Assembly: GCA_963971285.1 (NCBI GenBank)
Contig: OZ020261.1
Span: 2,976,001-3,040,000, forward strand
Source: Astropecten irregularis
Lineage: Eukaryota > Echinodermata > Asteroidea > Paxillosida > Astropectinidae
Reading direction: 5' to 3'
DNA: 64,000 bases
The first letter of the stretch is position 1, and each line of letters opens with the position of its first letter. Below the pieces are notes generated by a model. That model had not been told where the DNA came from. It saw only the letters and a program-made list of their open reading frames with translations, and did no database searches. Shown piece by piece: positions 22,830 to 34,479 of the stretch. The translations under genes were made by a program, and so were the position numbers.

Positions 22830-24204
22830 TTTACAATTGTTGATATATCTAGTGTTATTTAAATGTTCCTATTGTTATGTACCCAATGTAACAATTTTTC
22901 CTAAATTTTTCTCGTCCTTTTTCAGGTACTTTTTACTGTTTTTATTTAAATTGTTTACCCAGTGCTTACAAAATTATATTGTCAAATTGATTCCATTGTT
23001 GAAATGTTCTCCATTCGTATTTAACAAAACAAATAGTATATTTGTCCCTTTGTTTAAATTACCTTTTTTCAGTTAATAATTGTTTTGTGCATTGCTAACA
23101 AATTTCTATTAAAAATATTTCCTTTCCCCTAAATTTGTCTCGTCCTAAAATTATTGTTATTATTTTCCCTAATGATTACATTCATAAAAACTACAAATTT
23201 ATACAAATTATTTTTCTAAAACAATCGTTCAGATGATAAAGAATCCGAAAAGCCTGCTAAAAAATCTAATCCATTTGGCAATTTTATCGGAGGTTCTGAA
23301 ACTGTCCCACACAAATTACGTGCTTCTAAAACATTCTTGATTGGACAATATTTCTGACATTTCGGTCATTTTAAACACCATCTAAGACACGAAAGGAAAG
23401 TGTACCGTATTGTTTTATTACAAAATGACAGAAACAAAGTGTATTGTACATTTTATTCAAACTGATTACACAAAAATTGTCATAGATCGTAAAAGAAATG
23501 ATCCACGTTCCGATTCTGTTTGGAGACCGTATAGAATATTACCCACGCATTTCGGGACAACAATAAAATACAAGAAAAGAAAAGTAGTTTTGTTTTGGTT
23601 GTCCAAACCTTTTCGAATATCTTTCACCCTTAATGACAGAATTTAATTTTGACTTCCAAATTGTTTTCGTGCTAAAAATTACCTTAAATTTTAGTATCAA
23701 CTTTGTATTTTGGCAAAGAATACAGATTCGTGGGCAAAAATATCAAGGGAGATACAGTAAAAGTAATCTCTGAAAATTTCAGTCCCATACCGTTGCCCAC
23801 TTTTTGAGAAAACAGCGAGAAAGTCCACAGTATTTCTTAAGTGTTTCTTCTTTTATCTTTTAAAAGATCATAAAGATTTTTCGGTCGTTGTTTTACTCAT
23901 TTCTGGATAAATACACCATTTCAGGCGGAAACATTTTAACAGTATCTTTCTATCAGCACCATACCCTGTAAGTTATACGTAAATCTGTGAACATTTCTGT
24001 TTTGGTCTTTTACCAAAGTGTGATACATGCTCCAGGCCGCAATGTATGTTTTAGTTATTTACTTTGTGCGGACGTTTACTTTATATATTTAATTCTTTCA
24101 TATTTTCCTATGCAATTTTGGTACACTCAATCAATCCGATGTTTTCAAAAAATATCCAGTTTTTTTTTACACGGGATTTGGTTGTGTGTAAATTTTGGTA
24201 AATC
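22830..24204. other. AT-rich spacer between the two satellite arrays
   Basis: No family motif found. 22,845-22,890 still resembles the array unit (tgttatttaaatgttcc). 23,870-23,960 (gttgttttactcatttctgg, ataaatacaccatttcaggc) matches 55,030-55,085, so it is part of a dispersed repeat. The open frame at 23,410-23,646 (78 codons) has no recognised feature. Confidence 0.5.
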
Positions 24205-24245
24205 ATCTTTGTTCGTTTGACAGTCAAAAGCCATGAAACCATGTA
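24205..24245 (-). repeat. Fragment of the tRNA-bearing repeat
   Basis: Reads, on the minus strand, gtttcatggcttttgactgt followed by caaacgaacaaag, matching 12,413-12,446 of the complete copy. Only this internal piece of the non-tRNA part is present. Confidence 0.6.
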
Positions 24246-24412
24246 CAAGAAAACAATTTATTAATCAGGGTAAAACAATTTATTAATCGGGGTTAAATCA
24301 ATTACAAAATAAATTTATTTCCATTTTCATCCAAAAAATGGGATTTTATCAGCATATACAGCCAATTTGGAAAATGTTATTGAAAAAAAAACCCAGGCGA
24401 CCCTATTGGGTA

Positions 24413-24504
24413 TAACAATGAAATTTTGTATTGATCTCTCTAGTTCGTCCTCAGACGAACGAGCCTTCCATCGTCGCTTCCAGTCATTCCGGTTTTCGAT
24501 ACTT
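24413..24504. repeat. Direct repeat L flanking the right satellite array, with hairpin
   Basis: About 92 bp, from aacaatgaaattttgtat to ccggttttcgatactt, repeated at 26,763-26,848 with about 90% identity. It contains the perfect hairpin gttcgtc-ctca-gacgaac (24,443-24,460). The partner copy has one mismatch in the stem. Confidence 0.75.
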
Positions 24505-24789
24505 ATTACACAGAAACAAAATTACAAACGGGGACAAAATTAAATTGAAAATATTTATCACACAATTGAATTTTTTGAGTTTTTAATATACAATTTTTTT
24601 AATGGAATTGGGGACTAAAAAATGTTTTAATAATAAAAAAAAAATTAAAATTTTTAAATAATTTTAATAATGACATTTTGTATTAATAATGGAATACAAA
24701 ATGAAAACTGACAAAAAAAATCAATTAGGATAAATTTGAATGACTGGGAAATTTTGTATTGATAATGTATTTACAAATTGCCAAAAAAA

Positions 24790-26762
24790 AATTTAAAATG
24801 GGAAAAAAAAATTTGGATCAATTAGAATGACAATGGGAAAAATTTGACAGACAATAAAATTTTGTATTGAGAATGGAAATACAAATTGCCCCCAAAAAAA
24901 TTTAAATGGGGAAAAAAGAAATTGGAGAATTTGAATGACAATGGGGAAAATTTGTATAACAATGGGAAACATTCGAATGACAATGGGAAACATTAGAATG
25001 ACGATGGGGAAAATTTGAATGACAATGAAATTTTGTATTGATAATGGAAATACAAATTGCCCACAAAAAATTACAAATGGAAAAAAAATTTGGATAAATT
25101 AGAATGACAATGGGAAAAATTTGACAGACAATAAAATTTTGTATTGAGAATGGAAATACAAATTGCCAAAAAAAATTGAAATGGGAAAAAAAGAAATTGG
25201 AGAATTTGAATGACAATGGGGAAAAATTTGAATAACAATGGGAAACATTCGAATGACAATGGGGAAAATTTGAATGACAATGAAATTTTGTATTGATAAT
25301 GGAAATACAAATTGCCCCCAAAAAATTACAAATGGAAAAAAAAAATTTGGATAAATTAGAATGACAATAGGAAAATTTGACAGACAATAAAATGTTGTAT
25401 TGAGAATGGAAATACAAATTGCTAAAAAAAAAATTTAAATGGGAAAAAAGAAATTGGAGAATTTGAATGACAATGGGGAAAATTTGAATAACAATGGGGA
25501 AAATTTGACAGACAATAACATTTTGTATTGAGAATGGAAATACAAATTGCCAAATAAAAAATTTTAATGGGGAAAAAAGAAATTGGAGAATTTGAATGAC
25601 AACGGGAAAATTTGAATAACAATGGGAAACATTCGAATGACAATGGGAAACATTAGAATGACAATGGGGAAAATTTGAATGACAATGAAATTTTGTATTG
25701 AGAATGGAAATACAAATTGCCCAAAAAAAATTGAAATGGGGAAAAAAGAAATTGGAGAATTTGAATGACAATGGGGAAAATTTGAATAACAATGGGAACA
25801 TTAGAATGACAACGGGGAAAATTTGAATGACAATGAAATTTTGTATTGATAATGGAAATACAAATTGGCCCACAAAAATTACAAATGGAAAAAAAAATTT
25901 GGATAAATTAGAATGACAATGGAAAAAATTTGACAGACAATAAAATGTTGTATTGAGAATGGAAATATAAATTGCTAAAAAAAAAATTTAAGTGGGAAAA
26001 AAGAAATTGGAGAATTTGAATGACAATGGGGAAAATTTGAATAACAATGGGAAACATTAGAATGACAATGGGGAACATTTGACAGACAATAAAATTTTGT
26101 ATTGAGAATGGAAATACAAATTGCCAAAAAAAATTTAAATGGGGAAAAAAGAAATTGGAGAATTTGAATGACAATGGGGAAAATTTGAATAACAATGGGA
26201 ACATTAGAATGACAACGGGGAAAATTTGAATGACAATGAAATTTTGTATTGATAATGGAAATACAAATTGGCCCACAAAAATTACAAATGGAAAAAAAAA
26301 TTTGGATAAATTAGAATGACAATGGAAAAAATTTGACAGACAATAAAATGTTGTATTGAGAATGGAAATATAAATTGCTAAAAAAAAAATTTAAGTGGGA
26401 AAAAAGAAATTGGAGAATTTGAATGACAATGGGGAAAATTTGAATAACAATGGGAAACATTAGAATGACAATGGGGAACATTTGACAGACAATAAAATTT
26501 TGTATTGAGAATGGAAATACAAATTGCCAAAAAAAATTTAAATGGGGAAAAAAATTGAGAATTTGAATGACAATGGGGAAAATTTGAATAACAATGGAAA
26601 TATTTGAATGACAATGGGAAAATTTTAAATAACAATTGAAACATTTGAATAACAATGGGGACAATTTGAATGACTGCAATTTTGTATTGATTATGGAAAT
26701 ACAAATTGCCCTCCTAAAAAAATCAATTGGATGAATTTGAATGACAATGGAAAAATTTGAAT
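24790..26762. repeat. AT-rich satellite-like array, right arm (inverted to the left arm)
   Basis: Built of variants of gaatgacaatggggaaaatt and gaataacaatgggaaacatt, with recurring spacer gaatggaaatacaaattgcc and poly-A runs. Reversed, the core is cccattgttattcaaatttt, the unit of the left array. Landmarks (ggataaattagaatgac) recur at spacings near 260-280 bp, and a block of 403 bp is duplicated almost perfectly (25,873-26,275 and 26,276-26,678). The 323-codon minus frame at 24,902-25,873 is a translation of the repeat, rich in F, S, H, C and N, and is not called as a gene. Confidence 0.85.
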
Positions 26763-26848
26763 AACAATGAAATTTTGTATGGATCTCTCTAGGTCGTCTT
26801 CAGACGAGCGAGCATCGTCGCTTCCAGTCATTCCGGTTTTAGATACTT
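26763..26848. repeat. Direct repeat R flanking the right satellite array
   Basis: Partner of 24,413-24,504: aacaatgaaattttgtatgg … cgtcgcttccagtcattccg … agatactt. Its position at the far edge of the array suggests that the array arose between, or was mobilised with, these two copies. Confidence 0.7.
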
Positions 26849-27084
26849 CCTGCCAGCTCGCTGGTGCTTTGCACTCCTGCGTCCTTCTTGATAATGGAAA
26901 TAAAAGCGGGTTCAGGAACATGCGAGGGTGAAGACAACCGCACGAGCACCTGCAAGAGAAGCACGAGGAAATCAAAGTCAAAATATTGACACAATGATAG
27001 ACACGTAGTATAATGGCGCCTCCCAAGATCTAAGCACTAGCTTTGACTTGACATGACATTGACCAAGAAGAGAGATATGAACAA

Positions 27085-28540
27085 CTAACGCAACCACAGT
27101 TCCGACTGCGACACGGACCACATTCTGGTCCGCTCCAAGGTCAACCTTGTCCAACACAAGATGCACCACTCCAAGACCGTGCGTCTCCCACGGATCGACG
27201 CCAGCCGAGCCATCCAGAGTCCATCCAGAGTCCATAAGTTCCTTGTAACCCTCAGAACAGCACTGGCGAGTGGCCGCATAGACACCCCCACTGCGGAATC
27301 AAAATGGAACCAAATGCGTACTGATCTGTTCCAATCTGGGCTGGAGACATTCGGGAGAAAGAAGCATCAGAGCGAGGACTGGTTCGAGGCAAGCTAGCAG
27401 GAAATGGAGCTGGTAGTGGAGGCCAAACGAGCTGTGCGCCTATCACAACCTGAACAAACCCAGGCGAAGTCACAAGAGATGCACTCAGGGCTTCTCGCAG
27501 CAAGCGTCAGCAGACAAGCCAATGACTACTGGCTTAAGCTTAGCTAGTAGCTTGTAGAGGATACAGAGCGACGCAGACCAGGTATGTAGGAGCTAGAGAG
27601 CTACCGGCCACCAAGTGCGTCCCTCTGAAGACCAAGTCAGGCGAGAACATCACTGGGTAGAGCACGCAGAATGTTGTGCCTGATGCAGCTGGATGCCATT
27701 CAGCCAGCATCAGGAAGAACAAAGCTAGCGACAAAGCCCCAGGAGATGGAATCCCCCAGAGGTGATCAAGAGAGGCAATTGAGCCTTGATTGAAGATCTA
27801 CATGAGCTGCTGTCTTTGCTGGAGTGAACAGCTACCGGGGCATATCCCTGTTGAGCACTGACGGCAAAGTGTTCGCCAGAGACATCACGGCCACTCTGCA
27901 GGTCCGTGTATACCCCGAGTCTCAGTGGCTGGTAGAACCACCATTGACATGATCTCCGTCAGAGAGAAAAATACCAAGAGCAAAAACCAGCCACTTTTCC
28001 TTGCTTTCATAGATCTGACAAAGGCGTCCGACCTTGTCAGCAGAAGTGGACTCCTCCAACTCCTGAAGAAGATTGGCTGCACCCTAAAACTGCATTCCAT
28101 CATAGAGTCCTTCCACACAGACATGCATAGCACTGTATGTTACAACGGAACAACATCTGAGCCATTCCCATCAACAGTGGTATTCTTCTCAATGCTCCTT
28201 GGCCTACGCATTCAAGAACAACGAAGACGGAGTCTACCTGCATACAAAGATCCACCGGTAGGGTATTCAACATAGCCAGGCTTTGAGCCAAGACCAAGGT
28301 TATAGGACAAGGCACCGACTCCAACCTGATAATCCACATCAGGAGCTATGTTGATCGTTTTCAGTACCTGGGGTCCATCCATCTTCACTCTCCTGAGGCA
28401 ACGTCGCCTTCGATAGCTTGGCCACATCCACCGTATGGATGACGGTCGAATTCCCAAAGACCTGCTCTATGGAGAACTCTCCGAGGGCTCCAGATCACGT
28501 GGTCGCCCCAGACAGAGGACCAGCAAAGGATCCGAGATGA
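27085..28540 (+). pseudogene. Family A LINE remnant, internally deleted
   Basis: Plus strand. The end of the endonuclease and the linker are seen as SDCDTDHILVRSKVNLVQHK (27,100-27,160) and LETFGRKKHQSEDWFEAS (to 27,397). RT motif A region: PLFLAFIDLTKASDLVSRSG (27,990-28,050), with KIGC and ESFHTDMHSTVCYNGTTSEP after it. Motif C and most of the palm are missing. The post-RT string DDGRIPKDLLYGELSEGSRS is at 28,440-28,500. Frames change often; dead. Confidence 0.75.
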
Positions 28541-29029
28541 GATTTAGGGATCCACGTTCCTTAGAACGCTAAAATGGGATCCGGATCCGCAGGATTCGTG
28601 ATCCTGTGCTAATGCAAACAAACAGTCCAAAATACACCTGCAGATCTGAACATTCAGACCTACGAACCGCCTCGCAGAGTCCTGAGACCACTGGAGAACT
28701 GCTGTTCAACAAGACAAGTCGACCTACAGCGCACGGAACAACTGAAGGTGCCAACAACCAGAAATTAACTTGGTGCAGCCACCGTCTCCCGACACTGAAG
28801 GAGGCTGACGACGGAGGAGGTATGGTTGGGATGTTGAGGCAGAAGTTGCACACTTGGAAAAGCGGTCTCTTTGCTTGCATCAGCGAAGAGTCTCGAGAAG
28901 TCTCCCCCTAGCACGGACTCGCATAGCAACTGACCTCCTCGTGGTCCACCCTGGAAACGTTTTTTTACGGCTAACAGGTTGTCTACTTTTCGGTCATCAT
29001 CAGACCTGATCTGTTCTGTTCAACATCCT
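28541..29029. other. Unassigned stretch before the family C LINE
   Basis: Open frames 28,569-28,880 (minus) and 28,606-28,911 (plus) overlap each other on opposite strands, and neither shows a known motif. It may be the 5' UTR of the LINE that follows. Confidence 0.3.
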
Positions 29030-31872
29030 TGTGGTGATTTATTCTACCCTACTCGACGAAACTTTCAGTCTAGCAGCTGTACATATAATATATAGTGTTA
29101 ACTCTATTATTCCGGCCTCCAACCACCTCCCGTGCGATGCCGACCCCCGGGGTCTCAACGTAGAGGGCTTCACCTCTGCTAAGAGAGAAGGTCAGGGCTT
29201 CACTTGGCTTGGTGGCGATGTGAATCTGCTGATGCTCCTGAAAGATAAGTGCTTGACCGCTTTCCACACTCTTTGCCTTTACAGGCAGCCAGCACCATGG
29301 AATAGGTACTTATGTGGATTTAACAGTCAAAGACGTAACGTCATTGCCACTTCAGCTAAGGACTCTGAACTCCAATGGCACCTCATCAAAGTGCAAGGCC
29401 TTCACATTGTCAACATCTACAAGCCGCCTCCCACTCCGCTTATTCCTCAAGACCCAGTGCTCTAATGCTGGCGACTTCAACTGCCAGCACACCTGACTGG
29501 GGTTACAATTACTGCACTTCGGAACTCGACCTAACACTCTTATTCGACATTCACCAACCCGCCACCTTCCATTCTACCCGCTGGGACTTGGCTTGGTGGC
29601 GATGTGAATCTGCTGATGCTCCTGAAAGATAAGTGCTTGACCGCTTTCCACACAGCCACCAAAACGAGATGGAACTTTCGCAAGGCTAACTGGCCTAACT
29701 ACAAGGAAAAGACAGATTCCCTGGCAGACACCCTTCCCTGCCCATGGACCAGCGATACCAACAAAACATATGCAGCATTTCTCCATGTAGTCAGCGTGGC
29801 GTCAAAAAAATCTCCATCCCACGCCGCCGTCGGAAAGTGTACATCCCTGGCTTGGGACGAAGAATGTGAAAGGCATCACGACTTCCAGAACACGCCAAAT
29901 ACTGAAGACGCCGCAGAGCTTGCAAACCCAGCTTAAGTCGCATCTTGACGCCACTCGCAAGGCACGCTGGAGGGAGGCGGTTGAGAGTATTGACTTCACC
30001 CACTCTAGCCGGAAAGCATGGCAAATGATCAACAGACTTACTGGGAGGTCAACCAAGAAAAAACCTTGCCCAGTTACACCAGACGCTATTGCGCTTACAC
30101 TCATCAATAATGGAAGATACTCTTTCCCTGACAAGGGAAAGACGTAATATCAAGAACAAGCTGAAGGAGGTAAAGAACACCCCGTCTGCCGATCGTGGCC
30201 TCACAACTGCCTTCACACCCAGACCAACTATCCTTTGCTGGGCCCCGCCTCATTGAATGGCTCAGACACTTCATGTCACAATGCCTCTCCACAGCCAAGA
30301 TCCCCCTCCAGTGGAAGAAGGCAAACGTCGGTTCTTTAAACCAAACAACGACGCTAAGAGCTACTGCCCCATCTCACTTCTGTCTGGTTCCCATGAAAAT
30401 GTTCGAACGGCTTATTCTCAACCGGATAGAACTTGTTCTAGAACATTACTTGCCGGATGAGCAGGCAGGCTTCAGGAAGGGGCGAAGAACTGAGGACCAA
30501 GTGCTTGCAGTAACTGACCACATCGAAGCTGCCTTCGAAGATAAGGAGAAATGCGGGGCTGTATTCATCGATCTCTCATCTGCCTATGACACAGTCTGGC
30601 ACCGTGGCCTGACCCTCAAGCTCCACCGAGTCCTACAAGACAGACAGTTGAAGTCATCACAGAAATCACCTCTAACCGGTGTTTCAGAGTACTTGCTGGC
30701 GATAGGACCAGCAGAACTAGAACTCTCGAAAACGGTGTTCCCCAAGGCTCAGTCCTCGCACCAGCTCTCTTTAACCTATACACCTGCAGACATGCCCAAC
30801 ACCAACAGCTCCAAGTATGCTTATGCTGACGACTTAGCCATCCTCTCTACATCAAACACTGAGAAAGTTGAGCGAGCCCAAGTTGAGCCCAAGACATGCT
30901 TACACTACAGAAATACTACCACGTCTGGCGCCTGAAACCCAACACACAGAAGACCATCAGCTCTGTCTTCCACCTGAACAAGGAAGCAGGCCGTCAGCTC
31001 AGAGTCAAACTCAATGGAGCCCTCCTCCCTTTCAGTGCCACACCCACTTACCTTGAGTGAATCTCGACCGATCACTCGCCTTCCGCCATCACGTGCAGAA
31101 TGTTGCTGGTAAAACCATCCGCAAGAGTATGCCTCCTACGCAGACTGTGTGGGCACGACTGGGGAGTTGATTTCTCCACTCTCCGCTCCTCGTCTCTTGC
31201 TCTTGTCTATGCTCCTGCTGAGTACTGTGTCTCTGCCTGGGGGCGTATCCGTCACACCAACAAAGTACATGCACAGCTCAACTCTTCCCTTCGCATCATC
31301 ACAGGTTGCATGAAACCCACTCCCACCCATCAGCTCCCGGTCCTCGCAGGTATCCCACCCCACAACATCAGAAGGGATGATGCCGCAAGACAGGCAGCTC
31401 TCAAGACAGCAATGGAAGAATCACACCCTCTCCATACAAAAGATCAATGCTGCCCTCCCAAGACAACGCCTCATAAGCAGACAACCCTTCATCAGATCTG
31501 CGCGCAGAGGACAGGAACCACAGCAGGAAAGTCTGGCTCTCTAACAAGTGGAAATAACAGCAGCCAGCAGGCAGACTCTCCAACATGCTGCCACCTACAT
31601 CCCACCCTCTTGGCTGTGATCTCCCACGCAGAGAATGGTGTCGCCTGAATAGACTCCGCTCCGGTATTGGGCGTTTCCAAGCCTGCATGCATCTGTGGAA
31701 CCTCTCAAACACAGACAGATGAACACTGCACCTTCCAATCGCCTAGAAGGTGGTTAGACTGCTCTCTACAGCCTCACACCATGCGCCAGGGCCTGGCTGA
31801 GAGATGCTACCTTCCCTTCTTAGGACAACATGATCAGATCTAACGATTAATGACTACAAGCAAGAAGAAGAA
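29030..31872 (+). pseudogene. Family C LINE (APE endonuclease and RT), nearly complete but broken
   Basis: Plus strand. Endonuclease: KDSELQWHLIKVQGLHIVNI (29,360-29,420), NIYKPPPTPL, then in another frame GDFN and LTLLFDIHQPATFHSTRWD (29,525-29,585). Linker: FRKANWPNYKEKTDSL and WDEECERHHDFQNTPNTED (29,850-29,910). RT frame of 246 codons (30,195-30,935) holds LPDEQAGFRKGRRTEDQVLA, motif A VFIDLSSAYDTVWHRGLTLK and motif C YAYADDLAILSTSNTEKVE. Post-RT: LRSSSLALVYAPAEYCVSAW (31,180-31,240) and LNSSLRIITGCMKPTPTHQL (31,280-31,335). A terminal 'aagcaagaagaag' run at 31,858-31,872 looks like its tail. Different RT style from family A ('SSAYDTVWHRGL'). Confidence 0.8.
29202..29269 (+). repeat. 68-bp direct duplication, first copy
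   Basis: Identical to 29,586-29,653: acttggcttggtggcgatgt … accgctttccacac. In the second location the sequence makes sense as the endonuclease-linker junction of the LINE; the first copy sits before the endonuclease and so is the out-of-place one. Confidence 0.9.
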
Positions 31873-31884
31873 CGGGCTAGCAGT

Positions 31885-32053
31885 CGTTGAAGGCGTCATG
31901 CAGCACTGTTTGACTCCGATTGTCACTGGGAAGGGATTGAGGGTTCGCCGTCTTCCCATGACTCTGGCCATAATGCCATCATGGAGCTGGCGGACAATTG
32001 AGATAAAATGTGCTTTATCAGGCAAATGTTTTCATGATCTTCGAGAGTTCGTC
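31885..32053 (-). pseudogene. Family A LINE RT scrap (part 1)
   Basis: Minus strand, shows SIVRQLHDGIMARVMG and NPFPVTIGVKQ, the segment leading to RT motif B in family A. It is continued beyond the DNA transposon at 32,828-32,880, where a decayed form of the FDTVSR segment is visible. Confidence 0.65.
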
Positions 32054-32057
32054 CCGG

Positions 32058-32823
32058 TGTCACGAGCTCAGGTGACCGGCGTGCCGAGTTGGCCGGTAGT
32101 ATACGTTAAAACAGAATGGCTGCGTGTGTGTTCTTTCCTCCATGGTGAAAGTAAGTAAAGGGAGCAGTAAATAGACATTATGTGGTAGAGTGATTAACTC
32201 CAGTGTAGGGATCTATAGTGCATGGAGGTAGGAAAAGAGGGACATCGTACAGCAGTTTAGACAAGTCCTCAGACCTGCGGGTGGGAGGAGTGTCGTACGT
32301 TCATTATACGTTGAGCAAGGGATGTATTTCTCTGTACTAAAACCTCGATCTACTAGGCATGTCAGCCCAGTAGATCGAGACCCTTCTGTGTTCCATGCAT
32401 TATTTTGCTGTGATTGTATTATACAGTTGATTCCGTGAGATATAATTCCATTGTAATTTCCATTGTAATTTGGAAATTCAAACGTTGATGTTTACTTACA
32501 ATTGCCTTTTCCCTATTGCCTTGTATAGCTATTCATAATCCATCCCTTTTTGATATTATCACCACACTAGGATAAATTAAGGCTTGTCGCTGCTTACAAA
32601 CCCCTTACTGATCAGATAATTGACCACAAGGTCACAAATGGTCAGTTTAGCCACTGCTCCTGCTCCAGCGGCCCAAGGCCAGGGCACACCAGACTCAGCA
32701 CACCAATAACATGGACCAATTTTCGTCTTGTTTTGCGCAAGCATGATGTGACGTTTCAGCTCCCTATTGGTCTGCCGTACGCAGTGGGGCAGCTCGGCAC
32801 GCCGGTCACCTGAGCTCGTGACA
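32058..32823. mobile_element. 766-bp DNA transposon with 34-bp inverted repeats and CCGG target duplication
   Basis: Left end begins TGTCACGAGCTCAGGTGACC and the right end is its reverse complement; 33 of 34 terminal bases match. CCGG stands directly outside both ends (32,054-32,057 and 32,824-32,827). The flanking family A LINE (minus strand) would read through VSR and on to the KIM segment with a single CCGG, so the 4 bp are a target-site duplication and not part of the repeat. TGT…ACA ends with 4-bp duplications are known for Ginger transposons; Chapaev and Sola also make 4-bp duplications. Non-coding inside. Confidence 0.7.
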
Positions 32824-32880
32824 CCGGCTCACAGTATTCAAAGGTGTGAGAGGGTCGCGTTTCAGTCAGTCTCCCTTGTG

Positions 32881-33950
32881 GTTATTTTGATGATGAACTT
32901 GATTTCATTAGAACACTCATAAGATTTAACATGACGACTTATTGCACCAAGGCTGCGGTGGATAAATTGGGGCTTACCCATCAACCAAAAGAAGGGTGTA
33001 CAGTGCGAGATTACGGTTAACACAAGATCAAAGTTGGAAGAAACAATTTGGAAGGTGGAGAAAAATATGGAGTAATATGGCTTGGTGTTCAGGGAAAGAT
33101 AATTAAGTGAGGATGCTATATTAACAAAACAAGACAAGACAGTAATATAAAAGAGTGAATGTTATACAGCTTTCAACCCTGGAGGAAGCATGTGCGAAGA
33201 GAGCAGGAAAATACAAATTGAGACGGAAAGTGAAAAGGTCGTGCATGGATGCACTTGGGAGAGCTCCACGACCCTGGGGACAAAAACCTTCAACATTGAA
33301 AGAGCGAGGCCCACAAGTGTACTCTTTAAACCCCCCCCCCGTAGGTTGGTTTATGCAGCAGGTAAGCAGCGATAACACGACTTAGGATTTAGGAAGACTA
33401 AATTGGGTAGTTTACATCATCAGTAAAGAAGTATAAGACGAAATAAGAATAAGAAATAAGATGTTCTGAGTGGTAATTCTCAATGGTTTCCTCTGACGAA
33501 GTTGCGGTCTTGGTGTATTAGCTACAGCAGGCCAAAGTACCCAAATGGAAGAAGCTTGTTACGATGGAGAGTATTGTTTAGGGGCATCATCATTTATTGT
33601 ACACATTTTTACTCCAACGATCAGCAAGTTTGTGTTGTCCTTTCAGGCCGACATTCCGGATAAGGACATGATCTCCTTCGAGATTATTTTCACGAAATCA
33701 TTTGTTGTATTTCTTCCTTTAGGCAGCTGCAGTCAATGGTGGCACATTGCAGTTCATGGGCTCTTTATAGTCTTTCTATTGAACTCTGCTGTGTAATTCT
33801 CATGTGCAGTGTTAGTCAGGGTAAGTAAACCAAACAAGATCAGACGTGGTTCACAGCCAAATATCAAGAAGTAATAGACACTTCAGTCGATGTATGTTTA
33901 GTACAATTCTAACCTTGCACTAAGGGGGCCAATGTGTAGTCGCCATTCCT
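32881..33950. other. No gene recognised
   Basis: Mixed-composition DNA with short frames (33,121-33,378 minus; 33,545-33,796 plus) lacking motifs. A C10 run lies near 33,333. A 10-12 residue G run occurs further on, at about 35,027. Confidence 0.45.
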
Positions 33951-33979
33951 TCTTCTGCTCTTCTAACATCACACAGCAA

Positions 33980-34470
33980 GGTTGGTTAAAAACGCTCACA
34001 ACACCGTTTAATTGGGGATTGTCGCTTCAAAATCAAGACCTTGGTCAGAATGGTAGTCGTTCTGGAAAGCCATAGTGGACAAGTATGATTCCTACAAGAC
34101 TTGAGCAACGAAGCGGGACGTCTGTTCTTTAGTTGGGAAGGCTTGGGCATATCTTGTTTAATGGTCTGTTGGAAAATTTTTGTTTTTGGTGTTGCTGTCG
34201 TCCGGTTCAAAGGTGAGAAAGTCGAAGCAGACCAATTTCATTGGAGAGGTAGTTCTGATTGGAGACTAATGGTGCAGCTTTTTACGGCTCGCTTCTTCCG
34301 TCTCAAACACCTTTCAAAACATCCGACATTTCTGTTCGACATCTAACTGCCATTCGTGGCCAGTAAAACCGGGAACGAGCTAAGGTCCAATATCTTGTTT
34401 TCTCCAATATGGCCAACATCGTCGCTTTTACAACATCCAAATTGTAGGATTTTGCGACCATCATGACTCA
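33980..34470 (-). pseudogene. Gypsy integrase remnant
   Basis: Minus strand, read 34,470 downward: DDVGHIGENKILDL (zinc-binding region), FYWPRMAV (about 34,360), KAAPLVSNQNYLSNEI, and after frame changes FPTKEQTSRFVAQVLQESYL and HSDQG-type sequence. These correspond to the zinc finger and catalytic core of a Gypsy (Ty3-like) integrase, which joins the cDNA to the genome. Stops and frameshifts throughout. Confidence 0.6.
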
Positions 34471-34479
34471 ATATACCAT

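Noticed and set aside
24902..25873. 323-codon minus-strand open frame, the second longest in the window
   Set aside because: It is a translation of the AT-rich tandem array; the peptide repeats with the DNA period and shorter versions appear in the neighbouring units.
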